Translations under genes and position numbers: made by a program | In this document: piece by piece, positions 18,185 to 26,250 of the stretch | How the letters are laid out: each line of letters begins with the position of its first letter | Numbering within the stretch: the first letter of the stretch is position 1 | NCBI RefSeq assembly: GCF_003054555.1 | Contig: NZ_CP026304.1 | Location: 6,448,001 to 6,512,000 of the forward strand | DNA length: 64,000 nt | Origin: Streptomyces lunaelactis | Lineage (GTDB): Bacteria; Actinomycetota; Actinomycetes; Streptomycetales; Streptomycetaceae | Direction: 5' to 3' | Notes under the pieces: generated by a model | Told to the model about the DNA's origin: nothing | Seen by the model: only the letters and a program-made list of their open reading frames with translations | Databases searched by the model: none

Positions 18185-18913
18185 ATGAACAACTCCGTAG
18201 GCAGCACTGCACGGTTGATCGGGGCCGGGCTCCGTGCCCTCCTCGTACTGACCGTCATCTGCGGCGTCATCTACCCGCTCGCCATCACCGGCGTCGCGCA
18301 GGCCCTGTTCAACGACAAGGCCAACGGCTCCGAGGTCAAGTCCGAGGGCAAGGTCGTCGGCTCTTCGCTGATCGGGCAGACGTACAACCTCCCGAAGAAG
18401 AACGCCGACGACGCGGAGGAGGCGGCGGTCCCGGACCTGAAGTGGTTCCAGCCGCGCCCGTCCAACGGCCTCGGCAGCAACAGCGTCAACCCGCAGTACT
18501 CGCTGATCCTGTCCGGCGCCACCAACCGCTCCGGCGACAACGGCGTCGGCGAGGACGGCCGCTGCCCGAAGGACGCGAAGGACGCGGAGGAAGGCACCCT
18601 CTGCAAGTGGGTCGTCGAGGCCCAGGACGCCGTCGTCGCGGACAACACCACGGCCGACTACACGCCGAAGCCCTCGGACGTGCCGGCCGACGCCGTCACC
18701 TCCTCCGGCTCCGGCCTGGACCCGCAGATCTCCCCGGCGTACGCCAAGATCCAGGTCCACCGGGTCGCCGAGAAGAACAACCTCGACGTCAAGCAGGTCG
18801 AGAAGCTCGTCCAGGAGCACACCGACGGCCGTACCCTCGGCTTCATCGGCGAACCCCGGGTGAACGTCCTCGAGCTCAACATCGCACTCAAGCAGCTCAT
18901 TGCGAAGGGCTGA
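18185..18913 (+). CDS. kdpC: KdpC subunit
   Basis: KdpC is the single-span subunit that assists ATP binding by KdpB. The 242-residue protein has one N-terminal helix (ALLVLTVICGVIYPLAITG) and an extracytoplasmic domain with SSLIGQTY, FQPRPS and SGSGLDPQISPAYAKIQ, all KdpC signatures. It is about 50 residues longer than the E. coli protein because of inserts such as DDAEEAAVPDLK and CPKDAKDAEEGTLCK. The latter contributes two cysteines that could form a disulfide outside the cell. Confidence 0.95.
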   Translation: MNNSVGSTARLIGAGLRALLVLTVICGVIYPLAITGVAQALFNDKANGSEVKSEGKVVGSSLIGQTYNLPKKNADDAEEAAVPDLKWFQPRPSNGLGSNSVNPQYSLILSGATNRSGDNGVGEDGRCPKDAKDAEEGTLCKWVVEAQDAVVADNTTADYTPKPSDVPADAVTSSGSGLDPQISPAYAKIQVHRVAEKNNLDVKQVEKLVQEHTDGRTLGFIGEPRVNVLELNIALKQLIAKG

Positions 18914-18961
18914 TCGAGGACCGGCTGATCGAGTGACGGGCTGATCTCCGTCAACTCGGCT

Positions 18962-19004
18962 GCGGCCCGCAGTGGTTCTGGTGTCCCAGTCCATTGCGGG
19001 CCGC
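18962..19004 (+). terminator. Terminator after kdpC
   Basis: GCGGCCCGCAGTGG pairs with CCATTGCGGGCCGC over 14 positions, with one G-T wobble and a 15-nt loop, followed by TTCGTC. It separates kdpFABC from the downstream ABC ATPase. Confidence 0.7.
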
Positions 19005-19122
19005 TTCGTCGTACGCCCACGGGCGGGAGGCGGGAGGGAGTGCGCGTGCGGGAGGGCCGTTGCCGGGCCGGGTGCCCCCTGCACATACTGAGCCCGGACC
19101 GATTCCGTACGGGGGACCGAAG

Positions 19123-19878
19123 ATGACCGAAGACACCAGCGCGCACTCGGGGACGGCCGTTGCCGAGGACCCGGCCGCCGGGCCCATGGTGCGCGTGCAG
19201 AACCTGCACCGCTCGTACGGGACCGGGGCCTCGGCCGTGCACGCGCTGCGCGGCGTCTCCTTCGACATCCCGCGCGGTGAACTGGTCGCGCTCAAGGGCC
19301 GCTCGGGCTCCGGAAAGACGACGCTCCTCAACCTGGTCGGCGGCCTCGACTCGCCGGACGAGGGCCGCGTCACCGTGGACGGCACGGACCTCTCCGGCCT
19401 CGGCGAGAACGGGCTGCTCGAGCTCCGCCGCGACCGGATCGGCTTCATCTTCCAGTCATTCGGCCTGATCCCGATCCTGACGGCCGCGGAGAATGTCGGC
19501 GTGCCGATGCGGCTGCGCAGGACGGACCCGGGCGAGCGCGAGGAGCGCGTCGAGCTGCTGCTCGCCCTGGTCGGTCTCGCCGGTCACGCGGCACAGCGCC
19601 CCGGTGAGCTCTCCGGCGGCCAGCAGCAGCGCGTCGCCGTCGCCCGCGCGCTGGCCAACAGGCCGGCGCTGCTGATCGCCGACGAGCCGACGGGGCAGCT
19701 GGACGCGGAGACCGGGCTCGCGGTGATGGAGCTGCTGCGCGCGGTGGTACGCGGTGAGGGCGTGACGGCGCTGGTGGCGACCCATGACGCCCAGCTGCTC
19801 GGCCTGGCGGACCGGGTCCTGGACCTGACCGACGGCCACGTATCCGAGCCCGGCAGATCGAGCCTCGCCGGAGATTGA
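19123..19878 (+). CDS. ABC transporter ATP-binding protein (MacB/LolD type), no partner permease
   Basis: The product is a 251-residue cytoplasmic ATPase with Walker A GRSGSGKTT, signature LSGGQQQR, Walker B LLIADEPTG and the H-loop VATHD. The MacB/LolD type normally pairs with an FtsX-like permease, but none is adjacent: kdpC lies upstream and kdpD downstream. It may serve a permease elsewhere or have lost it. Residues 1-22 precede the ATPase core. The ATG at 19123 is the most plausible start. A link to potassium transport is not supported by sequence. Confidence 0.85.
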   Translation: MTEDTSAHSGTAVAEDPAAGPMVRVQNLHRSYGTGASAVHALRGVSFDIPRGELVALKGRSGSGKTTLLNLVGGLDSPDEGRVTVDGTDLSGLGENGLLELRRDRIGFIFQSFGLIPILTAAENVGVPMRLRRTDPGEREERVELLLALVGLAGHAAQRPGELSGGQQQRVAVARALANRPALLIADEPTGQLDAETGLAVMELLRAVVRGEGVTALVATHDAQLLGLADRVLDLTDGHVSEPGRSSLAGD

Positions 19879-20033
19879 GGCGCGGGGTCCGGGGCGGAGC
19901 CCCAGCAGGGCCCCGGCCGCATCAGAATCGCGTCAATACGCAGCAGAGGGGCCCCCTTCGGTCCGATTTGTCCGAATCTCTGGCCGTAGGGTCGACGCAG
20001 CGTACGCAGCTGATTCTGAAAGACAATGGGGCC

Positions 20034-22577
20034 ATGGGACGCGGCAGGCTACGGATATATCTCGGCGCGGCGCCGGGCGTCGGCAAAACGTACTCGATGC
20101 TGTCCGAGGCGCATCGGCGCGTCGAGCGTGGCACCGATTGCGTCGTGGCCTTCGTGGAGCACCACGGACGCTCCCGCACCGAGGTGATGCTGCACGGCCT
20201 GGAGCAGATCCAGCGCCGTGAGATCGAGTACCGCGGCACCGTCTTCACCGAGATGGACGTCGACGCCGTCCTCGAGCGCAAGCCCGCCGTCGCTCTCGTG
20301 GACGAACTGGCACACACCAATGTGCCCGGCTCGCGCAACGCCAAGCGGTGGCAGGACGTCGAGGAACTGCTCGCGGCCGGTATCGACGTCATATCCACTG
20401 TCAACATCCAGCACCTCGAGTCACTCGGCGACGTCGTCGAGTCGATCACCGGCGTACGCCAGCGGGAGACCGTCCCCGACGAGGTCGTCCGCCGGGCGGA
20501 CCAGATCGAGCTTGTCGACATGTCACCCCAGGCGCTCCGTCGCCGGATGGCGCACGGCAACATCTACACGTCGGACAAGGTCGACGCGGCCCTCTCCAAC
20601 TACTTCCGCCCCGGAAACCTCACCGCCCTGCGCGAGCTCGCCCTCCTCTGGGTCGCCGACCGGGTCGACGAATACCTCCAGCAGTACCGCGGCGAGCACG
20701 ACATCCGCTCCACCTGGCAGGCCCGCGAGCGCATCGTCGTCGGCCTCACCGGCGGCCCCGAGGGCCGTACCCTCATCCGCCGTGCGTCGCGGATGGCCGC
20801 CAAGGGCTCCGGCAGTGAGATCCTCGCCGTCTACATCGCCCGCAGCGACGGACTGACCTCCGCCTCGCCCAAGGAACTGGCCGTCCAGCGGACCCTCGTC
20901 GAGGACCTCGGCGGCACCTTCCACCACGTCATCGGCGACGACGTACCGTCCTCGCTGCTGGAGTTCGCGCGCGGCGTCAACGCCACCCAGATCGTGCTCG
21001 GATCCAGCCGCCGCAAGGCCTGGCAGTACATCTTCGGACCCGGCGTCGGCGCGACCGTCGCCCGTGACTCCGGGCCCGACCTCGACGTGCACATCGTCAC
21101 GCACGACGCGGTCGGCAAGGGCCGCGGGCTGCCGGTGGCACGCGGCGCGCGGCTCGGCCGCTCCCGCATCATCGCGGGCTGGCTGGTCGGCGTCGCAGGA
21201 CCGGCGGCGCTGGCGCTGCTCCTGACGAACGTCGACGCGGACCTCGGTCTCGCCAACGACATGCTGCTGTTCCTGTCGCTGACCGTGACGGCCGCACTGC
21301 TCGGCGGACTTCTCCCGGCACTGGCCTCGGCCGCCTTCGGCTCGCTGCTGCTGAACTACTACTTCACTCCGCCGCTGCACAAGCTCACGATCTCCGACCC
21401 CAAGAACATCGTCGCCATCGTGATCTTCGTGTCCGTGGCCGTCGCGGTCGCGTCCGTGGTGGACCTGGCGGCCCGCCGTACCCACCAGGCGGCCCGGCTG
21501 CGCGCCGAGTCCGAGATCCTCTCCTTCCTGGCCGGCAGCGTGCTGCGCGGTGAGACCTCGCTGGACGCGCTGCTGGAGCGGGTGCGGGAGACCTTCAGCA
21601 TGGAGTCGGTGGCGCTGCTGGAGCGGGTGAGCGACGTCGACCCCTGGACCTGCGCGGGCAGCGTCGGCCCCAGCTCCGTCGTACGTCCCGAGGACGCGGA
21701 CGTGGACATGCCGGTCGGCGACCATATGGCGCTGGCCCTGTCGGGCCGCGTACTGCCCGCCGAGGACCGCCGGGTACTGGCCGCCTTCGCCGCCCAGGCC
21801 GCGGTCGTGCTGGACCGGCAGCGTCTGGTCGGGCAGGCGGAGGAGGCCCGCAGGCTCGCCGAGGGCAACCGCATCCGTACGGCCCTGCTCGCCGCCGTCA
21901 GCCACGATCTGCGCACCCCGCTCGCCGCCATCAAGGCCGCCGTCTCCTCGCTCAGGTCCGACGATGTCTCCTGGTCCGAGGAGGACGAGGCCGAACTGCT
22001 GGAGGGCATCGAGGACGGCGCCGACCGACTCGACCATCTGGTGGGCAACCTCCTCGACATGTCGCGGCTGCAGACCGGCACCGTCACCCCGCTGATCCGG
22101 GTGACCGACCTCGACGAGGTCGTCCCGATGGCGCTCGTCGGGGTGCCCGCCGAGAGCGTCGGGCTGGACATCCCGGAGACGCTGCCGATGGTGGCCGTCG
22201 ACCGGGGACTGCTGGAGCGGGCCGTCGCCAACATCGTGGAGAACGCCGTCAAGTACAGCCCCGACGCCACACCCGTCACGGTGGCAGCGAGCGCGCTCGG
22301 CGACCGTGTCGAGGTGCGGGTCGCGGACCGCGGACCCGGTGTCCCGGATGAGGAGAAGGAGCGGATTTTCGAGCCGTTCCAGCGCTACGGTGACGCTCCA
22401 CGCGGTGCCGGAGTGGGACTCGGTCTCGCGGTCGCCCGCGGCTTCGTCGAGGCCATGGGCGGCACACTCACCGCCGAGGACACCCCCGGAGGTGGCATGA
22501 CCATGGTCCTCACCCTCAAGGCGGCGCCCGGGATCGCACCGGTCAGCCCCGATCTCTCCGCTCAGGTCACCTCATGA
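20034..22577 (+). CDS. kdpD: KdpD sensor histidine kinase
   Basis: KdpD is the turgor/K+ sensor that controls the kdp operon through KdpE. The 847-residue protein has an N-terminal KdpD domain (1-210) with Walker A GAAPGVGKT at 11-19 and LVDELAHTNVPGSRN, then a universal-stress-protein domain (about 230-360). Four membrane helices (about 385-480), a GAF-like region, the phospho-acceptor box VSHDLRTPLAAI with His624, the N-box IVENAVKYSP and GAGVGLGLAVARG follow. In many bacteria the USP domain binds c-di-AMP. ATG at 20034 fits the family start. The stop codon overlaps a possible upstream start of kdpE. Confidence 0.95.
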   Translation: MGRGRLRIYLGAAPGVGKTYSMLSEAHRRVERGTDCVVAFVEHHGRSRTEVMLHGLEQIQRREIEYRGTVFTEMDVDAVLERKPAVALVDELAHTNVPGSRNAKRWQDVEELLAAGIDVISTVNIQHLESLGDVVESITGVRQRETVPDEVVRRADQIELVDMSPQALRRRMAHGNIYTSDKVDAALSNYFRPGNLTALRELALLWVADRVDEYLQQYRGEHDIRSTWQARERIVVGLTGGPEGRTLIRRASRMAAKGSGSEILAVYIARSDGLTSASPKELAVQRTLVEDLGGTFHHVIGDDVPSSLLEFARGVNATQIVLGSSRRKAWQYIFGPGVGATVARDSGPDLDVHIVTHDAVGKGRGLPVARGARLGRSRIIAGWLVGVAGPAALALLLTNVDADLGLANDMLLFLSLTVTAALLGGLLPALASAAFGSLLLNYYFTPPLHKLTISDPKNIVAIVIFVSVAVAVASVVDLAARRTHQAARLRAESEILSFLAGSVLRGETSLDALLERVRETFSMESVALLERVSDVDPWTCAGSVGPSSVVRPEDADVDMPVGDHMALALSGRVLPAEDRRVLAAFAAQAAVVLDRQRLVGQAEEARRLAEGNRIRTALLAAVSHDLRTPLAAIKAAVSSLRSDDVSWSEEDEAELLEGIEDGADRLDHLVGNLLDMSRLQTGTVTPLIRVTDLDEVVPMALVGVPAESVGLDIPETLPMVAVDRGLLERAVANIVENAVKYSPDATPVTVAASALGDRVEVRVADRGPGVPDEEKERIFEPFQRYGDAPRGAGVGLGLAVARGFVEAMGGTLTAEDTPGGGMTMVLTLKAAPGIAPVSPDLSAQVTS

Positions 22578-22590
22578 CCGGGGCGACCGT

Positions 22591-22614
22591 GGCAGTGTCG
22601 GCAGCGACACTGCC
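22591..22614. promoter_or_regulatory. Inverted repeat in the kdpD-kdpE junction
   Basis: GGCAGTGTCG and its exact complement CGACACTGCC are separated by GCAG, forming a 10-bp stem. It sits 13 bases after the kdpD stop and 31 bases before the preferred kdpE start. It could be a processing or attenuation hairpin, or an operator. Confidence 0.6.
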
Positions 22615-22645
22615 GACAGTGACAGTGCAGAAAGGCAGGCCCGCC

Positions 22646-23335
<690 letters not shown>

Positions 23336-23385
23336 GTTCTCCGTTTGACACCCCCCGGCCCCCGCACCGGCACTCCGGTGGCCGG

Positions 23386-23397
23386 TACGCTTTCTGT
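23386..23397 (+). promoter_or_regulatory. Probable leaderless promoter of the OB-fold gene
   Basis: A TACGCT hexamer (TANNNT type) ends 6 bases before the ATG. Transcription would then begin at or next to the start codon, and no ribosome site is seen. No convincing -35 box lies at the right distance. Confidence 0.45.
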
Positions 23398-23814
23398 ATG
23401 AGTGCCGTACCCCGTTCCGAGAAGGCCGACCGGCCGGCGAAGCCCGCCGGCCGGTTCCGCCGCATGCTCGACCGGCTGTCCACCTCCCAGGAGGACCTCG
23501 AGTCCGAGGAGCTGCAGGAGGACGCCCAGGCCTCGGGGTGTACTCGCATCGCCGAATGCCGCGACCGCCAGATAGTCCGGGTGACTGGTACCTTGCGCAC
23601 GGTCACCCTGCGTCCGCGGGCCGGAGTGCCAGCGCTGGAGGCGGAGCTTTTCGACGGTACGGCCCCGCTGGACGTCGTCTGGCTCGGCCGCCGTTCCATC
23701 GTGGGCATAGAGCCGGGCCGCAGGCTCATCGCCTCGGGCCGGATCTCCATGAGCCACGGCCGCCGGGTGCTGTTCAACCCCAAATACGAACTCCGACCGC
23801 TCGGACAGGAGTAG
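23398..23814 (+). CDS. OB-fold nucleic-acid-binding domain protein
   Basis: The product has 138 residues. After a basic N-terminus (GRFRRMLDRLSTSQEDLESEE), an OB-fold spans about 45-135: REC-like strand IVRVTGTLRTVTLRP, then LEAELFDGTAPLDVVWLGRR and the closing strand GRISMSHGRRVLFNPKYEL. In actinobacteria this small protein sits upstream of DUF3159 and TrkA genes. It probably binds single-stranded nucleic acid. The partner is unknown. Confidence 0.85.
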   Translation: MSAVPRSEKADRPAKPAGRFRRMLDRLSTSQEDLESEELQEDAQASGCTRIAECRDRQIVRVTGTLRTVTLRPRAGVPALEAELFDGTAPLDVVWLGRRSIVGIEPGRRLIASGRISMSHGRRVLFNPKYELRPLGQE

Positions 23815-23817
23815 CCG

Positions 23818-24627
23818 GTGACGTCTCTCGACAAGCCGACCACCACGACGAACGACCAGAAGCAGCAGGAGAACGACGCGAAGGCCGTTACGGAGGCCGC
23901 GCTGTTCGAGGCCTTCGGCGGCGTGCGCGGCATGGTGGAGACGGTCCTGCCCGGACTGCTCTTCGTGTCGATCTTCACGGTCAACAAGGACCTCCATATC
24001 TCGGCCATCGCGGCCCTGGCGGTCTCGTTGCTGCTCGTCGCGGTGCGGCTGATCCGCCGGGACACCGTCAAGCACGCCTTCAGCGGCGTCTTCGGCGTGG
24101 CCTTCGGTGTGGTCTTCGCGATGATGACCGGCAACGCGAAGGACTTCTATCTGCCGGGCATGCTCTACACGCTCGGGCTGGCCGTGGCGTACATCGCGAC
24201 GACGATCGCGGGCGTCCCGCTGATCGGCCTGATCCTCGGCCCGGTCTTCAAGGAGAACCTCTCCTGGCGGACCCGTAACCCCGGCAGGAAGAAGGCGTAC
24301 GCCAAAGCGAGTTGGGCGTGGGGCCTGATCCTGCTCGCCAAGTGCGCGATCCTCTTCCCGCTCTACTGGTGGGCGGACACGGCCCAGCTCGGCTGGGTGC
24401 TGGTGGCGCTGAAGATCCCGCCGTTCCTGCTCGCGGTGTATCTGACGTGGGTCTTCCTGGCGAAGGCACCGGCGCCGATCGACGTCTTCGCGGAGATGGA
24501 GGCGCAGGAGCAGGCCGAGAAGGAGCGCGAGCGCACCGCGGAGCGGTTCGGGGAGGCGATGGAGCCTCTGGTCGACGAGACCGTCCAGAGCGTCGCGGAC
24601 GGCCCGGCCAAGCACCGCAAGCCGTAG
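23818..24627 (+). CDS. DUF3159 integral membrane protein
   Basis: The product has 269 residues. It starts with GTG 3 bases after the OB-fold gene stop, so the pair is co-transcribed. The first 25 residues are soluble (DQKQQENDAKAVTEAALFEA). Six or so hydrophobic helices follow, with conserved pieces FGGVRGMVETVLPGLLFV, FKENLSWRTRNPGRKKAY and WADTAQLGWVLVALKIPPF. An acidic-basic cytoplasmic tail closes the protein. It belongs to the actinobacterial DUF3159 family. Whether it is linked to potassium handling is only suggested by the neighbours. Confidence 0.88.
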   Translation: MTSLDKPTTTTNDQKQQENDAKAVTEAALFEAFGGVRGMVETVLPGLLFVSIFTVNKDLHISAIAALAVSLLLVAVRLIRRDTVKHAFSGVFGVAFGVVFAMMTGNAKDFYLPGMLYTLGLAVAYIATTIAGVPLIGLILGPVFKENLSWRTRNPGRKKAYAKASWAWGLILLAKCAILFPLYWWADTAQLGWVLVALKIPPFLLAVYLTWVFLAKAPAPIDVFAEMEAQEQAEKERERTAERFGEAMEPLVDETVQSVADGPAKHRKP

Positions 24628-24638
24628 CTCTGCTTGCG

Positions 24639-24688
24639 CATACGCCGATGGGGCGCCCGGATCACTCCGGGCGCCCCATCGGCGTATG
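24639..24688. terminator. Bidirectional terminator, 22-bp perfect stem
   Basis: CATACGCCGATGGGGCGCCC (start of a 22-bp arm at 24639-24660) pairs perfectly with 24667-24688 across a 6-nt loop. It separates the convergent DUF3159 and TrkA genes. Confidence 0.9.
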
Positions 24689-24699
24689 ACCGGCGGAAC

Positions 24700-25377
24700 T
24701 CAGCTCGTCGCGTCCTCGCGGCGGACCGACAGCAGGTCCTCCAGCTGCTCCTCGCGCGCCTGCGCAGCCACGAACAGCAGCTCGTCGCCCGCCTCCAGCG
24801 TCTCCTCGTCGCCCGGCGTCAGCACCCGCGAGCCGCGGATGATCGTGACCAGGGAGGTGTCCTCCGGCCAGGCCACATCGCTGACCTGGGTGCCGGCCAG
24901 TGCCGACTCCGGGGGCAGCGTGAGCTCGACCAGGTTCGCGTCGCCGTGGCTGAAGCGCAGCAGCCGTACGAGATCGCCGACGCTCACCGCCTCCTCCACC
25001 AGCGCCGACATCAGACGCGGTGTGGACACCGCGACATCGACGCCCCAGGACTCGTTGAACAGCCACTCGTTCTTGGGGTTGTTGACCCGGGCGACCACCC
25101 GGGGCACCCCGTACTCGGTCTTCGCCAGCAGCGAGACGACCAGATTGACCTTGTCGTCACCGGTCGCCGCGATCACGACGTTGCACCGCTGCAGTGCGGC
25201 CTCGTCCAGCGAGGTGATCTCGCAGGCGTCGGCCAGCAGCCACTCCGCCTGCGGCACCCGCTCCACCGAAATGGCGGTCGGCGCCTTGTCGATCAGGAGC
25301 ACCTCGTGCCCGTTCTCCAGGAGCTCGCCCGCGATGGAACGGCCCACCGCGCCCGCGCCCGCAATAGCGACCCGCAT
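24700..25377 (-). CDS. TrkA-type potassium uptake regulator (RCK), second of a pair
   Basis: The product has 225 residues with an N-terminal Rossmann RCK-N domain (MRVAIAGAGAVGRSIAGEL, acidic residue in LLIDKAP) that binds NAD(H), and a C-terminal RCK-C domain from about 145. It would gate a K+ channel or transporter as a ligand-responsive cytoplasmic subunit. It overlaps the upstream paralogue by one base (TGATG). Paired RCK genes of this kind resemble ceoC/ceoB of mycobacteria. No Trk membrane subunit is adjacent. The divergent KimA-like permease is the nearest K+ transporter candidate. Confidence 0.9.
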   Translation of the reverse strand: MRVAIAGAGAVGRSIAGELLENGHEVLLIDKAPTAISVERVPQAEWLLADACEITSLDEAALQRCNVVIAATGDDKVNLVVSLLAKTEYGVPRVVARVNNPKNEWLFNESWGVDVAVSTPRLMSALVEEAVSVGDLVRLLRFSHGDANLVELTLPPESALAGTQVSDVAWPEDTSLVTIIRGSRVLTPGDEETLEAGDELLFVAAQAREEQLEDLLSVRREDATS

Positions 25378-26045
25378 CAGTGACCGCCCTCCTCAGGGCC
25401 CTCGGCGAAGGCCGCCTCGACCTTCTCGATCTCGTCCGTACGCATCATCACGTGGACGAGGTCGCCCTCCTGCAGCACCGTCTGCGACGACGGCAGAATC
25501 GCTTCGCCCAGCCGGGTGAGGAACGCGACGCGCACGCCCGTCTCCTCCTGCAGCGTGCTGACCTTGTGGCCGATCCAGGAGGCCGAGGTGTGCACCTCGG
25601 CGAGCTGCACCCCGCCGCTCGGGTCGCGCCACAGCGGCTCGGCGCCGGACGGCAGCAGCCGCCGCAGCATCTGGTCCGCGGTCCAGCGGACCGTGGCGAC
25701 GGTCGGGATTCCCAGGCGCTGGTACACCTCCGCACGGCGCGGGTCGTAGATACGGGCCGCGACGTTCTCGATGCCGAACATCTCGCGTGCCACCCGGGCG
25801 GCGATGATGTTGGAGTTGTCGCCGCTGCTGACAGCGGCGAAGGCGCCGGCTTCCTCGATCCCAGCCTCGCGCAGCGTGTCCTGGTCGAACCCGACTCCGG
25901 TCACGCGGCGGCCACCGAACCCGGAGCCCAAGCGGCGGAAGGCCGTGGGGTCCTGGTCGACAACGGCGACCGTGTGCCCCTGCTGCTCCAGGGTCTGCGC
26001 GAGAGCTGCTCCCACTCGCCCGCATCCCATGATGACGATGTGCAC
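25377..26045 (-). CDS. TrkA-type potassium uptake regulator (RCK), first of a pair
   Basis: The product has 222 residues. It starts with GTG, giving MHIVIMGCGRVGAALAQTL, preceded by GGAAGGA. The Rossmann dinucleotide site is GCGRVG, with VVDQDPTAF at the end of the second strand. The RCK-C domain lies at about 135-215 (VLQEGDLVHVMM). It is translationally coupled to the second RCK gene and divergent from the KimA-like permease, sharing a 205-bp promoter region. Confidence 0.9.
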   Translation of the reverse strand: MHIVIMGCGRVGAALAQTLEQQGHTVAVVDQDPTAFRRLGSGFGGRRVTGVGFDQDTLREAGIEEAGAFAAVSSGDNSNIIAARVAREMFGIENVAARIYDPRRAEVYQRLGIPTVATVRWTADQMLRRLLPSGAEPLWRDPSGGVQLAEVHTSASWIGHKVSTLQEETGVRVAFLTRLGEAILPSSQTVLQEGDLVHVMMRTDEIEKVEAAFAEGPEEGGH

Positions 26046-26237
26046 GACCGTCCTTCCGGCTGTCAATGGTCTTTGCTCAGGCTTAGGTCCTGCGCGGCAG
26101 GACTTAACAGGGTCAGGGTCTCAGACCGCGGCCCAAGCTACACACGCGCGGTCCGCCCAGGGACCCCTCGCGCGCATGGAGCGGGAGATTCCGCAAAGGA
26201 GGGGGGTGCTGGGTGGGCCTGACCCATACGGAACGCT

Positions 26238-26250
26238 TACGATCCTCTGC
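26238..26250 (+). promoter_or_regulatory. Probable leaderless promoter of the KimA-like gene
   Basis: TACGAT (26238-26243) lies 7 bases before the GTG start, and no ribosome site precedes the start. This fits leaderless transcription. Confidence 0.4.

Noticed and set aside
15980..19084. Very long minus-strand open frame of over 1000 codons opposite kdpA-kdpC
   Set aside because: It is a GC-bias shadow: low-complexity Arg/Asp/Gly/Val composition, no ribosome site, and the plus strand encodes complete Kdp proteins.
22574..22645. Longer kdpE start overlapping the kdpD stop as ATGA
   Set aside because: It adds 24 non-conserved residues that contain an inverted repeat. The family start and a ribosome-site-like sequence lie at the inner ATG. 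It is kept as an alternative.
26046..26250. Possible c-di-AMP (ydaO) riboswitch before the KimA-like gene
   Set aside because: The region is only about 200 bp, appears to contain a leaderless promoter next to the GTG, and shows no recognisable riboswitch core.
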